From assembly GCA_025455535.1 (NCBI GenBank), contig JALOMM010000011.1:1-14570 (forward strand): 14,570 bases of DNA, in the 5' to 3' direction. Source of the DNA: Bacteroidales bacterium (GTDB lineage Bacteria; Bacteroidota; Bacteroidia; Bacteroidales; VadinHA17). The notes beneath the pieces were generated by a model, which saw only the letters and a program-made list of their open reading frames with translations, was not told where the DNA came from and did no database searches. The translations under genes were made by a program, and so were the position numbers. The stretch's first letter is position 1. Each line of letters opens with the position of its first letter. Shown piece after piece: positions 7,282 through 13,028 of this stretch.

Positions 7282-7782
7282 ATGGCACAAAAAGGAAGAG
7301 AAATTGTCAAGATGAATGTCGATGAGCTCATCAACCTCCTGAACAAAGCGCTGGCAGACGAGTGGTTGGCGTATTACCAGTACTGGATCGGGGCGAAAGT
7401 AGTGAAAGGTCCGATGAAAGATGCTGTCATCGCGGAGCTGAGACTTCACGCAACCGAGGAGCTGGCTCACGCTGAACTTCTCTCAACACGTATCATACAG
7501 CTTGGCGGCACGCCGGTACTTTCTCCCGACCAGTGGATGAAGATAACAAATTGTGGTTATGACGTACCGTCAGACCCCTGGGTTGAAGAAATACTGAAAC
7601 AGAATATCAAGGGTGAGCAGTGCGCTATCAAAACATATAACAGCCTCCTTGACATAACCCGCACCGGAGACCCAGTTTCATATAACATCATTTTGAGCAT
7701 CCTCTCTGACGAGGTGGAACATGAGGAGGACCTTGATGCACTCAGGGAAGACCTGGACCTGATGCTTGCAAGAAGGCGTTGA
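7282..7782 (+). CDS. DPSL-type thioferritin (ferritin-like peroxide/iron detoxification protein)
   Basis: 166 residues of the ferritin superfamily, closest to the Dps-like thioferritins described in Bacteroides fragilis and Sulfolobus. The likely di-iron ligands are Glu27 (ADEWLAYYQY), Glu60 and His63 (EELAHAELL), Glu112 (GEQCAI), Glu144 and His147 (SDEVEHEED). The diagnostic cysteine pair is Cys91 (NCGYDVPSDP) and Cys114, next to the metal site. Family members form 12-subunit cages that oxidise Fe(II) with hydrogen peroxide and store the iron, protecting DNA. The gene lies 17 bases after perR, so the two are almost certainly co-transcribed. The start at 7282 is the first ATG after perR; a later ATG at 7312 (MNVDEL) would keep the four-helix bundle and cannot be excluded. 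The symbols bfr and dpsL have both been used; I assign neither. Confidence 0.9.
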   Translation: MAQKGREIVKMNVDELINLLNKALADEWLAYYQYWIGAKVVKGPMKDAVIAELRLHATEELAHAELLSTRIIQLGGTPVLSPDQWMKITNCGYDVPSDPWVEEILKQNIKGEQCAIKTYNSLLDITRTGDPVSYNIILSILSDEVEHEEDLDALREDLDLMLARRR

Positions 7783-7784
7783 GA

Positions 7785-7813
7785 GAATTAAGAATTATGA
7801 ATTAGTGAATTAT
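7785..7813. repeat. Short heptamer array, GAATTAG family
   Basis: GAATTAA (7785), GAATTAT (7792), GAATTAG (7799), an extra T, then GAATTAT (7807). It fills most of the 52-base gap between the thioferritin and peroxiredoxin genes, inside the operon. No promoter or terminator is seen in this gap. Confidence 0.75.
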
Positions 7814-7834
7814 TAATCAATCAAATAATAAGTA

Positions 7835-8542
7835 ATGGAAAACACACAGACATTTTCAATGCCGCGCATTGGTGACAAGGCGCCGGAATTCAAGGCAGTG
7901 ACAACACAGGGTGAAATCAATTTCCCCTCAGACTATTCAGGAAGCTGGGTAATACTCTTCAGCCATCCGGCCGACTTCACGCCGGTATGCACATCGGAGT
8001 TCATGACGTTTGCGTCGATGGAAGAGAAGTTTGCAAAGGCTAACACCAAACTCGTAGGACTCTCCGTTGACGGTCTCTACAGCCATATCGCATGGCTTCG
8101 CACCATCAAGGAAAAGATCGAGTACAAGGGGATGAAGAATGTAGAGGTTAATTTCCCGCTGATAGAGGATATCACCATGGAGGTAGCCCGGAAATACGGC
8201 ATGCTCATGCCAGGTGAGAGCAGCACAAAAGCCGTCAGGGCAGTCTTCTTCATTGATCCCAAGGGGATCATCCGAACCATTGTTTATTATCCCCTGAGCC
8301 TGGGACGCAACTTCCAGGAACTCTACAGGGTGGCTGTCGGCCTTCAGACTGCCGACGCTTTCTCTGTGGCCCTTCCTGCAGACTGGCAGCCGGGTGATGA
8401 TGTCATCGTTCCGACAGCCGGATCATGCGGCGTGGCGAAACAACGAATGGAGAGCAAAGACGATATGACCTGTTACGACTGGTTCTTCTGCACTAAGAAA
8501 CTTGATAAGCAGAAGGTGCTCGACACCGTTTTGAAAAAATAG
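7835..8542 (+). CDS. Peroxiredoxin, Prx6-type with C-terminal CysX5Cys (archaeal-like)
   Basis: 235 residues of thiol peroxidase in the AhpC/TSA superfamily, Prx6 group. The active site is PADFTPVC (45-52), with Pro45, Thr49 and peroxidatic Cys52; Arg135 in KAVRAVFF is the likely second-shell arginine. The long C-terminal region (~170-235) marks Prx6 proteins. Cys213 and Cys219 in TCYDWFFC have the same six-residue offset as the C-terminal Cys pair of the Aeropyrum pernix enzyme, so a two-cysteine mechanism is plausible. Cys198 (GSCGVAK) is extra. The enzyme reduces hydrogen peroxide and organic peroxides in the cytosol; its electron donor is not evident here. It is last in the perR operon and is followed by a strong terminator. 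The ATG at 7835 follows an AT-rich leader without a Shine-Dalgarno sequence. The call is firm; its inclusion in the PerR regulon is inferred. Confidence 0.93.
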   Translation: MENTQTFSMPRIGDKAPEFKAVTTQGEINFPSDYSGSWVILFSHPADFTPVCTSEFMTFASMEEKFAKANTKLVGLSVDGLYSHIAWLRTIKEKIEYKGMKNVEVNFPLIEDITMEVARKYGMLMPGESSTKAVRAVFFIDPKGIIRTIVYYPLSLGRNFQELYRVAVGLQTADAFSVALPADWQPGDDVIVPTAGSCGVAKQRMESKDDMTCYDWFFCTKKLDKQKVLDTVLKK

Positions 8543-8560
8543 CTCTCTTGTGTACAGTGT

Positions 8561-8593
8561 AACGACGCGCAGTTTGCGCGTCGTTGCATTTTT
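8561..8593 (+). terminator. Rho-independent terminator of the perR operon
   Basis: AACGACGCGC (8561-8570) and GCGCGTCGTT (8576-8585) form a perfect 10-bp GC-rich stem with a 5-base loop, followed by GCATTTTT. It begins 18 bases after the peroxiredoxin stop. Only the plus side has a T tract, so it mainly serves the operon and not the convergent fumarase gene. Confidence 0.92.
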
Positions 8594-8599
8594 ATAGTC

Positions 8600-10213
8600 T
8601 TACCGTTTGTTGTACTGATCGAAGAAATCATTCCCCTTGTCATCGGTAAGGATGAAGGCAGGCATGTTTTTCACCACTATCTTCCTGACGGCCTCCATAC
8701 CCATCTCCTCGAAAGCGACAACCTCCGAAGAGAGGATATTTTCAGCTGCCAGCACCGCTGCCGGCCCTCCTACTGAGCCAAGGTAAAATCCTCCGTGCTT
8801 TTTGCATGATTCTATAACCTGGCGAGAACGGTTTCCCTTGGCAAGCATAATCATCGATCCTCCGAGACTCTGGAAAAGGTCAACGTAACCGTCCATTCGT
8901 CCTGCCGTCGTCGGGCCGAAGGAGCCTGACGCCATCCCCTGGGGTGTCTTTGCCGGACCGGCATAATAGATCGGGTGGTTTTTGAAGTAATCAGGCATGG
9001 GCTTACCCTCGTCAAGCAGCTGTTTGATCCTTGCATGGGCCATATCGCGGGCCACAATCAGCGTGCCGCTCAGGCTGAGCCTCGTCTTAACGGGGTATTT
9101 TGTCAGCTCGGCCAGAATCTCTTTCATGGGCCTTTCGAGATTGATCTCAACAGCCTTATCGAGCTCGGGCGCCTTGTCAGGCATGAACTGTGCAGGATTG
9201 GTCTCAAGCTGCTCAAGGAAGATACCGTCGGCGGTGATCTTGCCTTTAATGTTCCTGTCGGCGCTGCAACTGACGCCAAACCCCACAGGGCACGAAGCTG
9301 CATGACGCGGCAGGCGTATCACCCTGACATCGTGCACAAAATACTTCCCTCCGAACTGCGCACCGACACCATAGGTATGGCAAATCTCCTCCACCTTCTT
9401 CTCCCATTCAATGTCACGGAAAGCCCTGCCTGAAGGATTTCCCGATGTTGGCAGGTCATCGAGATACCCTGCTGATGCCAGCTTGACGGTCTTAAGCGTC
9501 ATCTCCGCCGAGGTGCCTCCGATAACTATTGCGAGGTGGTACGGTGGGCAGGCTGAGGTCCCTAGATCCTCTATTTTCTCCCTAATGAATTTTGTGAGGG
9601 AGGCTTCGTTCAGCAGCGACTTCGACTGCTGATAGAGGAATGTCTTGTTGGCCGATCCGCCCCCCTTGGCGACAAACAGAAACTTGTACTCATTGCCCTG
9701 GCAGGCAGTGATATCTATCTGTGCCGGAAGGTTGCTGCCGGTGTTTTTCTCTTCAAGCATTGTCGACGGCACAATCTGTGAGTAGCGAAGGTTCTTCTCT
9801 CCGTAGGTCTGCCATATCCCCCTGCTTAAATGTTCCGCGTCGTCAGCGCCTGTCCATACATCTTCGCCCTTGTATCCTATCACTATGGCAGTGCCGGTGT
9901 CCTGGCACCACGGGAGCTTGCCCTCGGCAGATATGACAGTATTGCGCAGCATTATCCATGCAACAAAGCGGTCATTGTCAGTCGCTTCCGGGTCATCGAG
10001 TATGGCGGCAAGCTTCTCGAGATGCGAGGTGCGCAGATAGAAGTTAACATCGATGAAAGCCTGTTTTGCCAGGAGCTGCAGCGCCTCAGGTTCAACCTTC
10101 AGAAGTCGCCGTCCGCAACACTCTGTAACCTGAATATGGTCAGAAGTAAGTTTCCGGTATTCTGTCAGGTCCTCACCATGCTGCATGTTTTTTTCATAGA
10201 TAAAATCTGCCAT
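8600..10213 (-). CDS. fumA: Class I fumarate hydratase ([4Fe-4S], FumA type)
   Basis: 537 residues, the usual length for the iron-sulfur class I fumarases that interconvert fumarate and malate in the TCA cycle or its reductive branch. The cluster cysteines are Cys103 (PWCQDTGTA), Cys222 (TSACPPYH) and Cys316 (GVSCSADRN), at a constant offset of two from E. coli FumA Cys105, 224 and 318. Other hallmarks are GGGSANKTF (184-192), [24 protein letters not shown] (382-395) and [15 protein letters not shown] (431-445). I chose the ATG at 10213 (MADFIYEKN). The frame stays open to an ATG at 10552, but those 113 extra codons translate a repeat array (PLAPC, PCALC and similar) and lie upstream of the probable promoter. 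The gene is monocistronic and convergent with the perR operon. Solvent-exposed clusters of this class are damaged by superoxide and peroxide, which fits an organism with the adjacent defence operon. Specialisation as fumB cannot be excluded. Confidence 0.95.
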   Translation of the reverse strand: MADFIYEKNMQHGEDLTEYRKLTSDHIQVTECCGRRLLKVEPEALQLLAKQAFIDVNFYLRTSHLEKLAAILDDPEATDNDRFVAWIMLRNTVISAEGKLPWCQDTGTAIVIGYKGEDVWTGADDAEHLSRGIWQTYGEKNLRYSQIVPSTMLEEKNTGSNLPAQIDITACQGNEYKFLFVAKGGGSANKTFLYQQSKSLLNEASLTKFIREKIEDLGTSACPPYHLAIVIGGTSAEMTLKTVKLASAGYLDDLPTSGNPSGRAFRDIEWEKKVEEICHTYGVGAQFGGKYFVHDVRVIRLPRHAASCPVGFGVSCSADRNIKGKITADGIFLEQLETNPAQFMPDKAPELDKAVEINLERPMKEILAELTKYPVKTRLSLSGTLIVARDMAHARIKQLLDEGKPMPDYFKNHPIYYAGPAKTPQGMASGSFGPTTAGRMDGYVDLFQSLGGSMIMLAKGNRSRQVIESCKKHGGFYLGSVGGPAAVLAAENILSSEVVAFEEMGMEAVRKIVVKNMPAFILTDDKGNDFFDQYNKR

Positions 10214-10239
10214 TTTTTGCTTTTTTAATGAGCGTCTTT

Positions 10240-10270
10240 CAAATATACTAAATCCATTTGTTGCAGCAAT
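10240..10270 (-). promoter_or_regulatory. Candidate promoter of fumarase
   Basis: On the minus strand, ATTG (10270-10267), a 19-base spacer and TATATTTG (10247-10240) match the Bacteroidota promoter, with one mismatch in the -33 element. The predicted start of transcription, about 10233, gives a leader of about 20 bases to the ATG at 10213. This supports that start codon over the upstream one at 10552. Confidence 0.68.
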
Positions 10271-10280
10271 ATTAAAATTG

Positions 10281-10483
10281 CACAGGGCACAGAGCACAGG
10301 GCGCAGGGCACAGAGCACAGAGCTCAGGGCACAGGGCACAGGGCACAGGGCACAGGGCACAGAGCACAGGGCAAGGAGCAAGGGGCAAGGAGCAAGGAGC
10401 AAGGAGCAAGGGGCAAGGGGCAAGGAGCAAGGGGCAAGGGGCGAGGGGCAAGGAGCAAGGGGCGAGGGGCGAGGGGCAGGCAG
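10281..10483. repeat. Large heptamer array: 13 CACAGGG-type then 15 CAAGGGG-type units
   Basis: Twenty-eight 7-base units plus one decayed unit run without a single phase slip. Units 1-13 are CACAGGG or CACAGAG, with variants CGCAGGG (unit 4) and CTCAGGG (unit 7). From unit 14 (10372) the type changes abruptly to CAAGGAG, CAAGGGG or CGAGGGG. The array ends at CAGGCAG. It begins 10 bases upstream of the fumarase -33 element. Several GGGG runs occur near the right end. Confidence 0.95.
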
Positions 10484-10488
10484 AATTT

Positions 10489-10563
10489 TGATCCCGAAGG
10501 CGATCACAGCCGATCCGAAAACATTATGTGAATTCCTTTGACTGATCCCCAAGGGATCACAGC
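10489..10563. repeat. Pair of related GATC hairpin repeats
   Basis: TGATCCCGAAGGCGATCA followed by CAGC (10489-10510) and TGATCCCCAAGGGATCA followed by CAGC (10543-10563) are imperfect direct copies 54 bases apart. The second is a perfect hairpin (TGATCCC, loop CAA, GGGATCA); the first is an imperfect one. They resemble short dispersed intergenic palindromes, but genome-wide copies cannot be checked here. Confidence 0.55.
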
Positions 10564-10595
10564 TTTGTAGCTACGGGATACCGTTACACACATCA

Positions 10596-10622
10596 CCTTA
10601 TTTAGATTTAATCTAAATAAGG
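10596..10622. promoter_or_regulatory. Perfect 13-1-13 palindrome, possible operator
   Basis: CCTTATTTAGATT, a central T at 10609, then its exact reverse complement. The AT-rich arms and lack of a following T tract argue against a terminator. The one-base centre resembles sites of dimeric metalloregulators, but it lies about 100 bases upstream of the transporter promoter, so its target is unclear. Confidence 0.5.
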
Positions 10623-10719
10623 CCCAGTTTAAAAATATTTCCCTCCGGCCGAAAACGTTTGAAATAACAAATCCGGCGCAAACGCCCGAAAAATCAAGGC
10701 GGAGATGCGATAAAACGGT

Positions 10720-10749
10720 ATTGCGGAACCGGATTTTAGACTAATTTTG
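10720..10749 (+). promoter_or_regulatory. Candidate promoter of the maltose operon
   Basis: TAATTTTG at 10742-10749 fits TANNTTTG exactly, and ATTG at 10720-10723, 18 bases upstream, is a one-mismatch -33 element. Transcription would start near 10756, about 40 bases before the transporter ATG. Confidence 0.6.
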
Positions 10750-10794
10750 AATAGCTTTAACAAACAGGTGTAATAAAATAACACAGAAGATATT

Positions 10795-12372
10795 ATGAGT
10801 ATGATCTACAGGCAGAAGCCAAGACTCTCATTCATGCAGATATGGAACATGAGCTTCGGCTTCCTGGGCATACAGTTCGGCTTTGCCCTCCAGAACGCAA
10901 ATGTCAGCCGCATCTTTGAGACCCTCGGTGCAAATGTCGACGACATACCTATCCTCTGGGTTGCAGCCCCTGTAACGGGACTTATAGTCCAGCCAATCAT
11001 AGGGCATATGAGCGACAAAACATGGAACCGCCTCGGGCGGCGCCGCCCCTATTTTCTCACGGGAGCCATCCTGGCGTCACTGGCCCTCTTCTTCATGCCC
11101 AACTCACCGGCACTGTGGGTGGCAGCCGGGACACTCTGGATTATGGATGCCTCCATAAATATCTCCATGGAACCCTTCAGGGCATTTGTCGGTGACATGC
11201 TTTCTTCAGAGCAGCGGACGAGAGGATTTGCCATGCAGAGCTTTTTTATCGGCACAGGTGCCGTGGTCGCCTCCGCCCTGCCCTACATGCTGACAAACTG
11301 GTTCAATGTATCGACAGAACCGGCAGCCGGGAAGCTTATACCGGCAAACGTCAAGCTGGCCTTTTACATCGGAGCCGGCGTCTTCTTCCTCGCCGTGCTG
11401 TGGACCATAATAAAAACAAAAGAATACTCTCCGGCTGAGCTGGAGGAGTTTGACAAAGGGGAAAAGGTTGCACGGGGTGAACTCTTAAATGAACCAGGAA
11501 CCAGGAACCAGGAACACGTAACACAACATGGAGCGCAGGGAGCAGATCTCAGGGCTCAGGGAACGGTGAATTTCTACCGGCCGGGTATCATCTGGCTGGC
11601 GGCAGGCGCCGTGCTGACATTCGTCCTCTCCCGTATGAACATTGAAAAAGAGCTCTATATCCTCGGAGGGGGACTGACACTGTTTGGTCTCCTCCACCTG
11701 CTTGCAGGTGCTTTTCAATCAGCCGGGAAAAAGGATAACGGTCTCAACTCCATCCTTACCGACCTGAAGAACATGCCGCCCACAATGGGACAGCTGGCCG
11801 TGGTGCAGTTCTTCTCATGGTTCGCCCTGTTCGCCATGTGGATATACACTACCTCTGCCGTCACCTCACAGGTCTACGGCACCAGTGACACCTCCACAGA
11901 GCTCTATAACAAGGGGGCTAACTGGGTGGGAGTTCTGTTCGCAGTATATAACGGATTTGCTGCCGTGGTGGCGTTCCTGCTGCCTGTCCTGGCAAAAGTG
12001 ACCAGCAGGAAGATAACCCACTCAATCAGCCTTGCAGCAGGCGGGATAAGCCTCATCTCGATAAGCCTCATAGGATCACCCCAGCTGCTCATACTACCCA
12101 TGCTCGGCATAGGGATGGCATGGGCAAGCATCCTCTCGATGCCTTACGCCATCCTGACAGGTTCACTTCCTCAGAACAAGATGGGGGTATTCATGGGTAT
12201 CTTCAACTTCTTCATCGTGATACCGCAGATACTTGCGGCGAGCATCCTCGGCAGCATGGTGAGGCATCTCTTTGACGGCAATACTATGAATGCACTTATT
12301 GCCGGGGGAGTCTCGATGATGATAGCAGCAGCCACTGTGATATTTGTCAGGGATGTTGACGACATACGATAG
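10795..12372 (+). CDS. MFS sugar transporter (SLC45/maltose-sucrose type), with repeat array in the central loop
   Basis: A 525-residue membrane protein with about 12 hydrophobic segments. DKTWNRLGRRRPYFLTGA (74-91) after the second helix is the cytoplasmic-loop signature of the SLC45/plant-sucrose-like branch of the major facilitator superfamily, members of which carry sucrose or maltose, usually with protons. It is followed 2 bases later by beta-phosphoglucomutase and then by GH65 maltose phosphorylase, so maltose import across the inner membrane is the likely job. Residues 234-256, in the loop between helices 6 and 7, are encoded by a heptamer array (CCAGGAA units, then CTCAGGG-type units) and have no family counterpart that I recognise. 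The reading frame is intact through it, and both halves carry normal transmembrane helices, so the protein may still work. The ATG at 10795 is preferred over the in-frame ATG at 10801. Substrate specificity is inferred from the operon. Confidence 0.88.
   Translation: MSMIYRQKPRLSFMQIWNMSFGFLGIQFGFALQNANVSRIFETLGANVDDIPILWVAAPVTGLIVQPIIGHMSDKTWNRLGRRRPYFLTGAILASLALFFMPNSPALWVAAGTLWIMDASINISMEPFRAFVGDMLSSEQRTRGFAMQSFFIGTGAVVASALPYMLTNWFNVSTEPAAGKLIPANVKLAFYIGAGVFFLAVLWTIIKTKEYSPAELEEFDKGEKVARGELLNEPGTRNQEHVTQHGAQGADLRAQGTVNFYRPGIIWLAAGAVLTFVLSRMNIEKELYILGGGLTLFGLLHLLAGAFQSAGKKDNGLNSILTDLKNMPPTMGQLAVVQFFSWFALFAMWIYTTSAVTSQVYGTSDTSTELYNKGANWVGVLFAVYNGFAAVVAFLLPVLAKVTSRKITHSISLAAGGISLISISLIGSPQLLILPMLGIGMAWASILSMPYAILTGSLPQNKMGVFMGIFNFFIVIPQILAASILGSMVRHLFDGNTMNALIAGGVSMMIAAATVIFVRDVDDIR
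11494..11560. repeat. Heptamer array inside the transporter coding sequence
   Basis: Three identical CCAGGAA units (11494-11514) are followed by decayed CACGTAA and CACAACA. After a short break a second family appears (CGCAGGG, AGCAGAT, CTCAGGG, CTCAGGG, from 11534). CGCAGGG and CTCAGGG are also variant units of the intergenic array at 10281. The array adds 23 codons to the central cytoplasmic loop. Confidence 0.88.
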
Positions 12373-12374
12373 CA

Positions 12375-13022
12375 ATGGAACTTAAGGGATGCATTTTTGA
12401 CCTCGACGGCGTCATCGTTGACACGGCAAAGTACCACTACCTTGCATGGAAGCGCCTTGCCGCCGAGCTGGGATTTGAATTCAGCGAGGAGCATAACGAG
12501 GCCCTCAAGGGTGTCAGCCGCATGGCCTCGCTTGAGATACTTCTTAGAGTGGGAGGTATAAAAGTCAGTGACGAAAGAAAACATGAGCTGGCAGAGAGGA
12601 AAAACAGGTGGTATGTGGAATACATCTCTGACATGACACCTGATGAGATACTCCCGGGCAGTGTTGATTTCCTTGAACTTTTAAGGAAGGAAGGGATAAA
12701 AACAGCCATAGGCTCTGCAAGCAGAAATGCCGGGACAATACTTGACGGCATCAGGCTTCGCAGCTATTTCGATGTTATTGTTGACGGAAACAAAATACAT
12801 AAAGCCAAGCCCGACCCCGAAGTATTTGTCAGGGGGGCGGAAGAGATGAATCTTCATCCGTCACAGTGCGTGGTGTTCGAGGATGCACAGGCAGGTATCG
12901 AGGCAGCCATTGCCGGAGGGATGAAGTGTGTGGGTGTGGGAGACCCCGTGTTGCTTAACAGGGCTGACATCGTCATACCTGACATGAGGCATATTACAGT
13001 TGATCAACTAAGAAATCTATAA
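12375..13022 (+). CDS. pgmB: Beta-phosphoglucomutase (HAD superfamily)
   Basis: 215 residues, the standard length for HAD-family beta-phosphoglucomutase, which converts beta-glucose-1-phosphate to glucose-6-phosphate through a beta-1,6-bisphosphate intermediate. Asp9 is the nucleophile and Asp11 the acid/base (IFDLDGVIVDT). His21 lies in the cap hinge and Arg49 in KGVSRM, the phosphate-binding cap loop. Ser114 and Ser116 (GSAS), Lys145 (KAKPDP) and Glu169-Asp170 (VFEDA) match the Lactococcus enzyme closely, including numbering. It is a cytosolic, Mg-dependent enzyme. The ATG is 2 bases after the transporter stop, and the next gene starts 6 bases after its own stop, so all three are translated from one message. 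Its substrate is exactly the sugar phosphate released by an inverting maltose phosphorylase, which fixes its role. A general sugar-phosphatase role is unlikely given these motifs and neighbours. Confidence 0.94.
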   Translation: MELKGCIFDLDGVIVDTAKYHYLAWKRLAAELGFEFSEEHNEALKGVSRMASLEILLRVGGIKVSDERKHELAERKNRWYVEYISDMTPDEILPGSVDFLELLRKEGIKTAIGSASRNAGTILDGIRLRSYFDVIVDGNKIHKAKPDPEVFVRGAEEMNLHPSQCVVFEDAQAGIEAAIAGGMKCVGVGDPVLLNRADIVIPDMRHITVDQLRNL

Positions 13023-13028
13023 TGTGAA

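Larger units (their letters stand above)
10214..10794. other. 581-base divergent gap between fumarase and the maltose operon
   Basis: The gap contains, left to right, the fumarase promoter, a 203-base heptamer array, a pair of related GATC-rich hairpin repeats, a 13-1-13 palindrome, about 100 bases without recognisable features (10623-10719), and the transporter promoter. Long open frames here on both strands arise from the array and are not genes. Confidence 0.8.

Noticed and set aside
10281..10483. CRISPR array
   Set aside because: Units are 7 bases and contiguous, with no 25-40-base repeats, no spacers and no cas genes.
10278..10541. Plus-strand open frame of [15 protein letters not shown] sequence
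   Set aside because: It translates the heptamer array in a reading frame that happens to lack stops; the composition is purely repeat-driven.
10596..10622. Rho-independent terminator
   Set aside because: The stem is AT-rich, the palindrome leaves almost no loop, and CCCAGTTT follows instead of a T tract; neither neighbouring gene ends here.
13022..13027. Overlapping start codon for the GH65 gene
   Set aside because: The ATG that overlaps the pgmB stop is followed directly by TGA; the usable start is 13029.
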